64,000 nt of DNA from Rhodobacter sp. TJ_12 (GTDB taxonomy: Bacteria > Pseudomonadota > Alphaproteobacteria > Rhodobacterales > Rhodobacteraceae): NCBI RefSeq assembly GCF_020023995.1, contig NZ_NRRD01000002.1:248001-312000 (forward strand), given 5' to 3'. This document shows positions 25,801 through 34,020 of this stretch, piece after piece. Under the pieces are notes generated by a model that was given only the letters and a program-made list of their open reading frames with translations, ran no database searches and was not told where the DNA came from. Numbering within the stretch: the stretch's first letter is position 1; every line of letters begins with the position of its first letter. The translations under genes were made by a program, and so were the position numbers.

Positions 25801-26595
25801 CTTTTGGGGCTTTCCATCGGCACCTCGCTTGGGGTTGCGGGGGGGCTGTTGCATGCGGTCAATCACATGCTGGTCAAGGATGTGCTGTTCCTTGTGGCGG
25901 GCTGCATTCTGGCGCAGGCCCATGTCGAAAGCCTGAATGATCTGGGCGGTCTGGGGCGGCGCATGCCCATCACCTTCACCCTGTTCCTGATCGCCGGGCT
26001 TTCGGTTGCGGGCATTCCGCCCTTGGGCGGCTTTGGGTCGAAATGGCTGATCTATCAGGCCGCGTTCCAGTCCGGCCATTACCTTTTGGGCCTTGCCGCG
26101 CTGATGTCGAGCCTGTTCACGCTCGCGGCGGTGCTGAAATTCGCCCATGCGGCCTTTATGGGCCAGCTTTCGCCCGCCGCCGCAGCAATGACCGAGCCGC
26201 CTTTGGTGATGCGCCTGCCGATGATGGCACTCTTGGGCGCTAGCCTTATCACTGGGGCCCTGCCGGGTCTGATCCTTGTGCCCATCGCCAAGGTGCAGAC
26301 CGCGCTGGGGCTTGAGGCGGTGTCGGCAAGCTGGCTTGGCGGTTTGCCCGGCCCGCTGGGCTGGCACCCGCTGGCGCTCAGCCTGTGCCTTGGGGTCACC
26401 ACGCTGGCCGCTTGGGGCTGGATGCAGCTTGCCCGTGGCGGACGCGCGCCAAGCCATATCCACGCCTGCGGCGTCACCACCATTCCCGATGCGGCGCTGC
26501 ATGTGCCCGCCGCCGCCCTTTACGAAACGCCCGACCGGCTCTTACGCCGCGCGCTGCATGCCCGGCCTGCTCAGGAAAGCACGCATCATGACTGA
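22804..26595 (+). CDS. cooM: CooM, giant membrane subunit of the CO-induced hydrogenase
   Basis: About 1263 residues from the ATG at 22804, matching the unusual length of Rhodospirillum rubrum CooM. It is a tandem fusion of two NuoL/M/N (Mrp-antiporter-like) modules. The first (residues ~300-650) includes [24 protein letters not shown], where the lysine and WLPDAHP motif mark the proton channel. The second (~750-1150) has [27 protein letters not shown], in which WLPDAH is altered. An N-terminal ~250-residue MnhC/D-like part precedes them. It should translocate H+ or Na+ driven by CO oxidation coupled to H2 evolution. TTG at 22792 is an alternative start. First gene of cooMKLXUH. Confidence 0.9.
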   Translation: [1263 protein letters not shown]

Positions 26596-27544
26596 CACTT
26601 TTTCCCTTCTTTTCGCGGTGCTGATCTTCCCCGGAGGGCTGTTCGTGATCGCGCTGGGGCTGGCGCTGAAGGGCGTGGAGCGGCGCGCCATCGCGCGGTT
26701 GCAGCGCCGCATTGGCCCGCCGCTGGCCCAGCCAGTCTTCGACATGATCAAGCTGATGCAAAAACGCACGCTGATCCCAGATACGGCCAATGCGCTTGTA
26801 TTCCTCGCCGCGCCTTTGCTCGCCGTGGCAAGCATGGCGGTGGCGGCGGCGCTCATCCCGGTGCCGGGGCTTTATGCGCCTGACCCACGGCTGGGCGATC
26901 TGATCGTGCTCTTTTACCTTATCACCGTGCCCGCAGTGGCCTTGATGCTTGCAGGCTCCTCTTCCGGCTCGCCCTTCGGCGCGATCGGCTTTTCGCGCGA
27001 AATGGCGATCATGCTGGCGTATGAGGGGCCGATCTTGCTGGCCATCACCGCTGTCGCGCTGCATGCGGGCGCCGAGATGGGCCAGCCCATCGCGCTGAGC
27101 CTAAGCGAAATCGTTGCTTGGCAGCGCGCGCATGGCGCCTTTTTGCTTGACCCTTGGATGTGGCCCGCCTTCGTCACCTATCTGACCTTCATCCCCGCCA
27201 ATCTCGGCATCGTGCCTTTCGATATTCCCGAAGCGGAATCAGAAATCCTCGAAGGGCCGCTTGTCGAATATTCCGGCCCGCCGCTTGGCCTGATGAAACT
27301 GGCCTCGGCGATGAAGGCTGTCGTCGTCCTGGGCCTTGGCGTTGCGCTCTTTTTCCCCGCCGGGCCCGAGGGGCTCGCCGGTCTCGTTCTGTTCGCGCTC
27401 AAATGCCTTGGCCTTGTGCTGGCGGTTGCGGTGCTCAAGGCGGCGGTTGGGCGGATGCGCATCGATCAGGCGGTGGTCTTTTACCTGAAATGGCCCGAGG
27501 CGTTGGGGCTTTGCGGCCTCGCCCTTGCCATCTGGCATGCATGA
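26588..27544 (+). CDS. cooK: CooK, NuoH-like membrane subunit of the CO-induced hydrogenase
   Basis: The ATG at 26588 overlaps the cooM stop by 8 bp and gives 318 residues with about eight membrane helices. NuoH/HyfC hallmarks are visible: GVERRAIARLQRRIGPPLAQPVFDMIKLM near the N-terminus (quinone-site-like loop), FSREMAIMLAYEGPI in the middle and PFDIPEAESEILEGPLVEYSGP, the acidic loop contacting the hydrophilic arm. It anchors the hydrogenase CooLXUH module to the membrane and links electron transfer to ion pumping. Longer in-frame starts inside cooM are not credible. Confidence 0.9.
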   Translation: MTDTFSLLFAVLIFPGGLFVIALGLALKGVERRAIARLQRRIGPPLAQPVFDMIKLMQKRTLIPDTANALVFLAAPLLAVASMAVAAALIPVPGLYAPDPRLGDLIVLFYLITVPAVALMLAGSSSGSPFGAIGFSREMAIMLAYEGPILLAITAVALHAGAEMGQPIALSLSEIVAWQRAHGAFLLDPWMWPAFVTYLTFIPANLGIVPFDIPEAESEILEGPLVEYSGPPLGLMKLASAMKAVVVLGLGVALFFPAGPEGLAGLVLFALKCLGLVLAVAVLKAAVGRMRIDQAVVFYLKWPEALGLCGLALAIWHA

Positions 27545-27556
27545 GGAGCCAATGCC

Positions 27557-28009
27557 ATGAACTTCCTGTCTAAAATCACCCCAAGGATCGTGGCGAAATC
27601 GCCTTGGCTCTACCGGATTAATGCGGGGTCGTGCAACGGCTGCGATGTGGAACTGGCCACCACCGCCTGTATCCCGCGCTATGATGTGGAACGGCTTGGC
27701 TGCCAATATTGCGGCAGCCCCAAACACGCCGATATCGTGCTGATCACCGGCCCGCTGACCGCGCGCGTCAAAGACAAGATGTTGCGCCTTTACGACGAAA
27801 TCCCCGATCCCAAGGTCACGGTGGCCGTCGGGGTTTGCCCGATCTCGGGCGGCGTGTTCCGCGAAAGCTATGCGATCGAAGGGCCGATTGACCGCTACTT
27901 GCCGGTGGATGTGAACGTGCCCGGCTGCCCGCCGCGCCCGCAAGCGATCATCGAGGGCATCGCCCAGGCCATTGCGATCTGGCGCGCCCGGATCGGGGAG
28001 GCGGCATGA
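27557..28009 (+). CDS. cooL: CooL, small (NuoB-like) subunit of the CO-induced hydrogenase
   Basis: The protein has 150 residues. Cysteines for the proximal [4Fe-4S] cluster are in AGSCNGCDVE, VGVCPISGG and VPGCPPRP, the NuoB/EchC pattern. It pairs with the catalytic CooH subunit and passes electrons to its NiFe site. No twin-arginine signal is present, so it is cytoplasmic and membrane-associated, unlike uptake hydrogenase small subunits. The start has AGGAGCC upstream, and the stop overlaps cooX by ATGA. Confidence 0.9.
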   Translation: MNFLSKITPRIVAKSPWLYRINAGSCNGCDVELATTACIPRYDVERLGCQYCGSPKHADIVLITGPLTARVKDKMLRLYDEIPDPKVTVAVGVCPISGGVFRESYAIEGPIDRYLPVDVNVPGCPPRPQAIIEGIAQAIAIWRARIGEAA

Positions 28010-28509
28010 TGGCATTTCTGAAAATCTTGCTCGACAACCTGCGCAAGGGCCCCGCGACCGAGGCCTTTCCCTTTGGCGAGGCGCCAACCCCGCCTGCCTA
28101 TCGCGGCAAGGTGGCGTTTGATGCGGACACCTGCACCGGGTGCAAAATGTGCGAACACGTCTGCGCAGGCGGTGCGATCCGGTTCGCCGAGGATGACGAC
28201 GGGCTGCATTTCCTGATCTGGCACAACACCTGCATTTCTTGTGGGTTGTGCGAATATTACTGCCCGACCAAGGCGATCACGCTGACGAACAATTGGCATC
28301 TCGCCCATCCGCAAAGCGAAAAATACACCCAAATCGACCACGGCACGGTTGCGCAATGCCGCTGCACCGAATGCGGCACCGCCTTCCTGCCTGCGATCCC
28401 CGCCCTGATGGATCTCGCCTATCGCGGGCAAAACGACCGAACCAAGGCGCTGGCCGGGATGTGCCCGGATTGCCGCCGTCGCGCCACCCTTTCAGGAGCC
28501 AGATCATGA
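28006..28509 (+). CDS. cooX: CooX, two-[4Fe-4S] ferredoxin-like hydrogenase subunit
   Basis: The protein has 167 residues. Two classical cluster motifs, CTGCKMCEHVC and CISCGLCEYYC, each followed by a Cys-Pro or Cys-Ala step, match NuoI/EchF. The C-terminal part has two further CxxC pairs (CRCTEC and CPDC), which look like a zinc ribbon and are longer than in minimal ferredoxins. It relays electrons from CooF/CODH to CooL. It overlaps both neighbours by ATGA, indicating tight translational coupling. Confidence 0.88.
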   Translation: MMAFLKILLDNLRKGPATEAFPFGEAPTPPAYRGKVAFDADTCTGCKMCEHVCAGGAIRFAEDDDGLHFLIWHNTCISCGLCEYYCPTKAITLTNNWHLAHPQSEKYTQIDHGTVAQCRCTECGTAFLPAIPALMDLAYRGQNDRTKALAGMCPDCRRRATLSGARS

Positions 28510-29021
28510 CCCCAAACCAAACCCTGCGCGATGCGCTTTTCGACCTTGCGCGTGAATTTCGTGGTGCGTTTTGCCTGCGGGAATCGCAAAGCGGCCTCTC
28601 GGGCTGGCTGACACTGGAGACGGCCGACGATTTGACCGCCGTGGCCACGGCGCTCAAGACTTTGGGCGCGCGGCTATCGATGGCCACGGCGATGGCCGCC
28701 TCGGAACGCGGGGCAGGCCGGGTGATCGCGTGGCATTTCGACATCGACGGGTCCACCGTAACGGTCAAGCTGACCGTGCCCGAGGGCGGCACCGTCGCCA
28801 GTTTGGTGCCGCTGTTTCGCAATGCCGACTGGCACGAGCGCGAATTCATGGAGCTTTACGATATCGCCGTCACCGGGCGCAGCGACAACCGCCGTTTGTT
28901 CTTGGATGAAAGCGTTTCGGGGCAGGTGATGGACCGGCTGATCCCACTGTCGGTGCTGTCGAATGCCGCCTCGACCAACATGCTGTTTGAAAAACTTATC
29001 ACACGGCGCGAGGTGCTGTGA
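28506..29021 (+). CDS. cooU: CooU, NuoC-like subunit of the CO-induced hydrogenase
   Basis: The ATG at 28506 (ATGA overlap with cooX) gives 171 residues; the much longer upstream frame is an artefact across cooX. The C-terminal region VPLFRNADWHEREFMELYDIAVTG is the conserved NuoC/HycE-N signature (E-R-E-x-x-x-x-Y/F-D). It has no cofactor of its own and scaffolds CooH, CooL and CooX in the peripheral arm. Confidence 0.88.
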   Translation: MTPNQTLRDALFDLAREFRGAFCLRESQSGLSGWLTLETADDLTAVATALKTLGARLSMATAMAASERGAGRVIAWHFDIDGSTVTVKLTVPEGGTVASLVPLFRNADWHEREFMELYDIAVTGRSDNRRLFLDESVSGQVMDRLIPLSVLSNAASTNMLFEKLITRREVL

Positions 29022-30106
29022 TGCAAAGCTATGAAATTCCGGTCGGCCCGCTGCATGTCTCGCTGGAAGAGCCGATGTATTTCCGCATTTCGGTGGAAGG
29101 TGAAACCGTCACCGGGTTGGAGGTCACCGCAGGCCACGTTCATCGCGGCATCGAATATCTGACCACCAAGCGCAACATCTACCAAAACCTTGCGCTGACC
29201 GAGCGGGTTTGTTCGCTATGTTCCAACAGCCATCCGCAAACCTATTGTATGGCGCTGGAAGATATTGCGCAGATCGCAGTGCCCGAGCGCGCACTTTATC
29301 TGCGCGCCATTGCCGATGAGATCAAACGCGTCGCCTCGCATATGTTCAACGTGGCGATCTTGGCCCATATCGTCGGCTTTGAATCGCTGTTCATGCATGT
29401 CATGGAAGCGCGCGAAATCATGCAAGACACCAAGGAAACGGTGTTTGGCAATCGTATGGATATTGCCGCCAATGTGATCGGCGGGGTGAAATACGACATC
29501 AGCCGTGAGACCAGCGCCTATATCCTGCATCAGCTCGACCGGCTCGAACCGATCTTGCGCGAACAGATCCGCCCGATTTACGCGACCAACCGCTCGATCA
29601 CCGCGCGCACCAAGGGAATTGGGGTAATCGGGCTCGATCATTGTATCGATTACGGGCTGATGGGGCCGGTGGCGCGCGGCGCGGGCCACGGCTATGATGT
29701 GCGGCTTGCCGCGCCCTATGGCATTTATCCGCAGCTGGATTTTGAAGCCGTCAGCTACCCCGATGGCGATGTCTGGTCGCGCGCCATGGTGCGCCTTGAT
29801 GAGGCATTGGTGGCGATTTCCTTGATCCGGCAATGCCTTGCCAAATTGCCCGAAGGCCCGCTTTCTGTGGGGCCGCTGCCGCATATTCCTGCTGGCGAAG
29901 CCGTGGCCAAAACCGAGGCGCCGCGCGGCGAGCTGATCTATTACCTCAAGACCAATGGCACCGACACGCCTGAGCGGCTGAAATGGCGCGTGCCCAGTTA
30001 CATGAACTGGGACGTGCTGCAGGTGATGATGGACCGCGCGCGGATTTCGGACATTCCGATGATCGTCAATTCCATCGACCCCTGCATCTCCTGTACCGAG
30101 CGCTGA
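29018..30106 (+). CDS. cooH: CooH, NiFe catalytic large subunit of the CO-induced hydrogenase
   Basis: The protein has 362 residues. Nickel ligands are RVCSLCSNSH near residues 65-75 and DPCISCTER at the very C-terminus. The chain ends directly after DPCxxCTER, so there is no C-terminal peptide for an endopeptidase to remove, as reported for R. rubrum CooH. It reduces protons to H2 with electrons from CO oxidation. NuoD-like segments such as GHVHRGIEYL and MDIAANVIGGVKYDI are present. It is the last gene of cooMKLXUH; a strong terminator follows 24 bp later. Confidence 0.92.
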   Translation: MMQSYEIPVGPLHVSLEEPMYFRISVEGETVTGLEVTAGHVHRGIEYLTTKRNIYQNLALTERVCSLCSNSHPQTYCMALEDIAQIAVPERALYLRAIADEIKRVASHMFNVAILAHIVGFESLFMHVMEAREIMQDTKETVFGNRMDIAANVIGGVKYDISRETSAYILHQLDRLEPILREQIRPIYATNRSITARTKGIGVIGLDHCIDYGLMGPVARGAGHGYDVRLAAPYGIYPQLDFEAVSYPDGDVWSRAMVRLDEALVAISLIRQCLAKLPEGPLSVGPLPHIPAGEAVAKTEAPRGELIYYLKTNGTDTPERLKWRVPSYMNWDVLQVMMDRARISDIPMIVNSIDPCISCTER

Positions 30107-30130
30107 ACCACTCCTCGACCCCAGCGCTCC

Positions 30131-30170
30131 ACCGGCCCCGCCCCCCGAAGGCGGGGCCGGTGTGTTTTCT
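30131..30170 (+). terminator. Rho-independent terminator after cooH
   Basis: ACCGGCCCCGCC (30131-30142) pairs perfectly with GGCGGGGCCGGT (30150-30161) across a 7-nt loop, followed by GTGTTTTCT. It separates cooMKLXUH from the hypA-cooFSCTJ transcript. Confidence 0.85.
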
Positions 30171-30230
30171 GCTGCTCTCGGCTTGGTCTAGGCCTGATCT
30201 GGTCTGCCTCCCCGCGCCTTTTCACGTTTT

Positions 30231-30246
30231 TGTCAGGCAGAAGACA
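30231..30246 (+). promoter_or_regulatory. CooA-type operator upstream of hypA-cooFSCT
   Basis: TGTCA-GGCAGA-AGACA at 30231-30246 differs at one defined position from the CooA consensus TGTCA-N6-CGACA and is a TGTC-N8-GACA palindrome. Its centre is ~64 bp before hypA, leaving room for a class II promoter starting near 30282. There is no comparable site in the 31-bp gap before cooF. Confidence 0.7.
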
Positions 30247-30302
30247 GATGCGCCGCCATGTCGGGCGTAGGGTTTTTCTATCAAGCCGGGGGGAGCCCGA
30301 AC

Positions 30303-30644
30303 ATGCATGAGATGGCGATCTGTTGCGCGCTTGTCGAAGCGGTCGGTGCCGAACTGGCGCGGCGCGGCGGTGGGCAGGTCGAGACCGTGCGGATGTCGAT
30401 TGGGGCGCTGCAGGGCATCGAACCGGATCTGCTGATCTCGGCCTTTGCGCTTTTGTCCGAAGACACGGCCATGGCCGGGGCCGCGCTCGCCATCACCCGC
30501 CGCCCGGCCCGGTTGCAGTGCCGCACCTGCAAGGGAGAGCGCGCGGCAGACCGCCATTTTCACTGTGCAAGCTGCGGCGGCACGGAGGTCAGCCTGTTGC
30601 CCGGCAAGGGCATGACGCTGGACGAAATCATCTTGCGCCACTGA
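30303..30644 (+). CDS. hypA: HypA, hydrogenase nickel-insertion protein
   Basis: The protein has 113 residues from the ATG at 30303. It begins MHEMAI, with the nickel-binding N-terminal Met-His-Glu. The zinc site is two CxxC pairs, CRTC and CASC, as in HypA/HybF. It delivers nickel to the CooH large subunit together with HypB, which is encoded 5.4 kb downstream. It sits between the cooH terminator and cooF, behind a CooA-type operator, a place where R. rubrum has no hyp gene, so its expression should be CO-dependent. Confidence 0.88.
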   Translation: MHEMAICCALVEAVGAELARRGGGQVETVRMSIGALQGIEPDLLISAFALLSEDTAMAGAALAITRRPARLQCRTCKGERAADRHFHCASCGGTEVSLLPGKGMTLDEIILRH

Positions 30645-30675
30645 GGCGCGTCACAGGAAAGGGCGGAAACCGATC

Positions 30676-31254
30676 ATGCCGCACATACCCGAAAACGCCA
30701 TCATCCACACAGATCCAGACCGCTGTCTGGGGTGCCATTCCTGCGAGATCGCCTGTGCACTCGCGCATTCGGGCGGGCAAGATATCGTCTCGGCCACCGC
30801 CGGGCGGGTGCCGCTGCATCCGCGTAATATCGTTGTCTCCTTTGAAGGGGCGACGATGCCGATGCAATGCCGCCAATGCGAAGATGCGCCGTGCACGCAG
30901 GTCTGCCCGACCAATGCTTGCCGTCAAGCCGATGGCCAGATCGAAATCGTCGAGCAACATTGCATCGGCTGCAAATTATGCGTGATGGTCTGCCCGTTCG
31001 GGGCGATTTCAGTGCGCGCGCAGGCCGATGCGGCCCCCGATCCCGATGGGCTGACCAACCGCGGCGTCGCGCTGAAATGCGATCTGTGCAAATCCTGGCG
31101 CGCCGAAACCGGCAAAGAGGCACCCGCCTGCGTGGAAGCTTGCCCGACCAAGGCCATCGAACTGGTCGACATGGCAAAATATCGTGACGCGCTGCGCAAG
31201 GCGCGCGCCCGCGAACTGGCGCAATCCCATCGTTCCCTTCGTCTGAATTTCTGA
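30676..31254 (+). CDS. cooF: CooF, ferredoxin-like electron carrier between CODH and hydrogenase
   Basis: The protein has 192 residues with four [4Fe-4S] cysteine sets: CLGCHSCEIAC, CRQCEDAPCTQVC, CIGCKLCVMVC and CDLC with ACVEAC. This is the DMSO-reductase-B/HycB-like layout of CooF. It accepts electrons from the CooS D-cluster and passes them to CooX/CooL. It is separated from hypA by 31 bp and from cooS by 16 bp, so the three are probably one transcript. Confidence 0.9.
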   Translation: MPHIPENAIIHTDPDRCLGCHSCEIACALAHSGGQDIVSATAGRVPLHPRNIVVSFEGATMPMQCRQCEDAPCTQVCPTNACRQADGQIEIVEQHCIGCKLCVMVCPFGAISVRAQADAAPDPDGLTNRGVALKCDLCKSWRAETGKEAPACVEACPTKAIELVDMAKYRDALRKARARELAQSHRSLRLNF

Positions 31255-31270
31255 AAAAGGAGGCTCACGC

Positions 31271-33238
31271 ATGAGCTGCCTCGACTGTTCTCAATGTTCC
31301 ACCGACCCCTGCGCGACCGAGATGCTGAAGATCGCGGAAGCCGAGGGGATCGGCACGGCCTGGAGCCGCGCCGCCGCACAAGAGCCGCAATGCGGTTTTG
31401 GCACCACCGGCCTGTGCTGCCGCATCTGCATGAAGGGGCCGTGCCGTATCGATCCGTTCGGCAACGGCCCGCAATATGGTATCTGTGGTGCCGACCGCGA
31501 TACCATCGTGGCGCGCCATATGGTGCGGATGATGGCCTCGGGCGCGGCCGCGCATAGCGAGCATGGCCGCCATATCGCGCTGGCGCTTTTGCACCTGAGC
31601 AAGGGCGAGTTGAAAGATTACGAAATCCGCGATGTCGAGAAACTGCACGCCATTGCCGCGCGCCACAAGGTGGCGGTCGAGGGTCGTGAACTGAGCGAAA
31701 TCGTGCGCGACCTGGCCGATCTGACGCTGTGGGATTTCCAAAACCAAGATTACAGCGCGCCGGTGAACTGGCTTGCCGCCTCGTTGCCCGCGCCGCGGCT
31801 GGAAAAACTCGGGAAATTGGGCCTTTTGCCGCATAATATCGATGCTTCGGTGGCGCAGTCGATGTCGCGCACCCATCTGGGCTGCGACGCCGATCCGACC
31901 AACCTGATCTTGGGTGGCTTGCGGGTGGCATTGGCCGATCTGGATGGCGAAATGCTGGCGACCGAACTTTCGGATGCGTTATTTGGCACGCCGACCCCCA
32001 CCGTGACCCGCGCCAATCTTGGTGTGATCAAACGCGATGCCATCAATATCGCGGTCAATGGCCACAACCCGCTTTTGTCCGAGATCATCTGCGATATCGC
32101 TGCCGATATGGAAGACGAGGCAAAGGCCGTGGGCGCGACCGGGTTCAACGTCATCGGCGTGTGCTGCACCGGCAACGAGGTGATGGTGCGGCGCGGTATT
32201 CCGCTGGCCACCAACTACCTGTCGCAAGAACTGCCAATTCTGACCGGCGCGCTTGATGCGATGATCTTGGATGTGCAATGCATCATGCCCTCGCTGCCGC
32301 GGGTGGCCGAATGTTTCCACACGCAGATCATCACCACGGACAAACAAAACAAGATCGCCGGGGCCACGCATGTGGATTTTGAAGAACATCACGCCTCGGA
32401 AAACGCCAAGGAAATTCTGAAACTGGCGCTGAGCGCCTATAAACGGCGCGATCCGAAGCGGATCAACATTCCCAATCTGCAAAACGAGGCGATTGTTGGC
32501 TTCTCGACCGAGGCGATTGTGGCCGCGCTTGGTAAGGTGAATGCAGAAGATCCGCTGGCGCCGCTGGTCGACAATATCGTGGCCGGCAACATTCAAGGCG
32601 CGGTTCTGTTTGCAGGCTGCAACAACACCAAAACGCAGCAAGACAGCGCCTATCTGGAACTCGCCAAAGCCTTGGCCGCGCGCGATATTCTGGTGCTGGC
32701 CACGGGCTGCGCGGCGGGGGCCTATGCCAAAGCCGGCCTGATGACCCAAGAGGCCACGAACACCTATGCCGGGCCGGGGCTCAAGGCGGTGCTGACCGCC
32801 GTGGGCGAAGCCGCCGGGCTTGGCGGACCGCTGCCCTTGGTGCTGCATATGGGGTCTTGTGTCGATAACTCGCGGGCGGTTTCGCTTGCCACGGCGCTTG
32901 CCAACAAGCTGGGCAAGGACATCTCGGACCTGCCGATTGTTGCCTCGGCGCCCGAGGCGATGACCGAAAAAGCCGTGGTGATTGGCACTTGGGCGGTGAC
33001 GTTGGGCCTGCCCACCCACCTTGGCACGATGCCGCCGGTGGCAGGCTCGCAGGTGGTGGCCGACCTTCTGACCACAACCGCCAAGGAACTCGTTGGCGGC
33101 TATATGATGGTCGAGACCGATCCGGCCCTTGCGGGTGAAAAGATCTTTGCCGCCATTCAGGAACGCCGCGCCGGGCTGGGCCTGCCCACCGCGACATGGG
33201 GGCCGAAAGCCCCGGCATCTGGGCTTGCGAGGATGTGA
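31271..33238 (+). CDS. cooS: CooS, anaerobic Ni-Fe carbon monoxide dehydrogenase
   Basis: The protein has 655 residues, the full family length. The D- and B-cluster cysteines are in GFGTTGLCCRICMKGPC and YGICGAD, plus the N-terminal CLDCSQC. The C-cluster ligands are all recognisable in order: His in GHNPLLSE, Cys in GVCCTGNE, VQCIMPS, AGCNN, ATGCAAGAYAK and MGSCVDNSRA. It oxidises CO + H2O to CO2 with electrons to CooF in the cytoplasm. It lacks an acetyl-CoA synthase partner, so its role is energy-generating. An AAAGGAGG site stands before the start. Confidence 0.95.
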   Translation: MSCLDCSQCSTDPCATEMLKIAEAEGIGTAWSRAAAQEPQCGFGTTGLCCRICMKGPCRIDPFGNGPQYGICGADRDTIVARHMVRMMASGAAAHSEHGRHIALALLHLSKGELKDYEIRDVEKLHAIAARHKVAVEGRELSEIVRDLADLTLWDFQNQDYSAPVNWLAASLPAPRLEKLGKLGLLPHNIDASVAQSMSRTHLGCDADPTNLILGGLRVALADLDGEMLATELSDALFGTPTPTVTRANLGVIKRDAINIAVNGHNPLLSEIICDIAADMEDEAKAVGATGFNVIGVCCTGNEVMVRRGIPLATNYLSQELPILTGALDAMILDVQCIMPSLPRVAECFHTQIITTDKQNKIAGATHVDFEEHHASENAKEILKLALSAYKRRDPKRINIPNLQNEAIVGFSTEAIVAALGKVNAEDPLAPLVDNIVAGNIQGAVLFAGCNNTKTQQDSAYLELAKALAARDILVLATGCAAGAYAKAGLMTQEATNTYAGPGLKAVLTAVGEAAGLGGPLPLVLHMGSCVDNSRAVSLATALANKLGKDISDLPIVASAPEAMTEKAVVIGTWAVTLGLPTHLGTMPPVAGSQVVADLLTTTAKELVGGYMMVETDPALAGEKIFAAIQERRAGLGLPTATWGPKAPASGLARM

Positions 33239-34017
33239 TGAAGATTGCGGTGACCGGCAAAGGCGGTGTCGGAAAATCAACGGTGACGGGCCTTTTGGCC
33301 CGCGCCCTCGCCGCCGAGGGCTGGCAGGTGATGGCGATCGATGCCGATCCAGATGCCAATCTTGCTTCGGCGATTGGCTTGCCTGCGGATCGGCTTGCGG
33401 ACCTCAAGCCGATCTCGAAGATGGTTGATCTGGCCAAGGAACGCACCGGCGCCGATGGCGCGGGCAACCATTTCATCTTGAACCCGAAAGTGGATGACAT
33501 CCCCGATGGGTTCAGCGTCGACCATGCGGGGGTGAAGCTTTTGCGGATGGGCACGGTGGATCACGCGGGCACGGGCTGCGTGTGCCCCGAACATGCGCTG
33601 ATCCGCACGCTGTTGCGCCACATTCTGACGCGGCGGCGCGAGGCGGTGCTGATCGATATGGAAGCGGGGATCGAGCATTTCGGGCGCGGCACGGTAGAAA
33701 ATGTCGATCTTCTGGTGATCGTCGTGGAGCCGGGCAGCCGTAGCTTTCAGACGGCCACCCAGATCGAGACGCTGGCGCGCGAGCTTGGCATTGCCAACCT
33801 TGCCTTCGTAGCAAACAAGGTTGACAGCGCCGAAGACGAGGCCTTCGTGCTCGAGAACACGGCGGGGAGAGAACTCCTCGCCGTGTTTCCCCTCGACCCG
33901 CAGGTGCAGGCAGCAGACCGTCGAGGTCAGTCTTTCTATGACCATCCGGGCGGCCCCGCGCGGGCGGCAGAGCTGGCCTGCGCGCTGCAAAAACGGCTTG
34001 AAGTGCAGGGGGTATAA
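33238..34017 (+). CDS. cooC: CooC, ATPase for nickel insertion into CODH
   Basis: The ATG at 33238 shares one base with the cooS stop (TGATG) and gives 259 residues. The deviant Walker A KGGVGKST with the signature lysine, the switch region IDADPDANLA and DMEAGIEHFGRG are typical of MinD-type CooC. The metal-binding CxC of CooC dimers is present as GCVCPEHAL. It couples ATP hydrolysis to nickel loading of the CooS C-cluster. Confidence 0.92.
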   Translation: MKIAVTGKGGVGKSTVTGLLARALAAEGWQVMAIDADPDANLASAIGLPADRLADLKPISKMVDLAKERTGADGAGNHFILNPKVDDIPDGFSVDHAGVKLLRMGTVDHAGTGCVCPEHALIRTLLRHILTRRREAVLIDMEAGIEHFGRGTVENVDLLVIVVEPGSRSFQTATQIETLARELGIANLAFVANKVDSAEDEAFVLENTAGRELLAVFPLDPQVQAADRRGQSFYDHPGGPARAAELACALQKRLEVQGV

Positions 34018-34020
34018 GCG

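Noticed and set aside
24265-26502. Antisense open frame of 745 codons inside cooM
   Set aside because: Low-complexity His/Gln/Arg-rich translation, no start signals, and cooM is unmistakable on the other strand.
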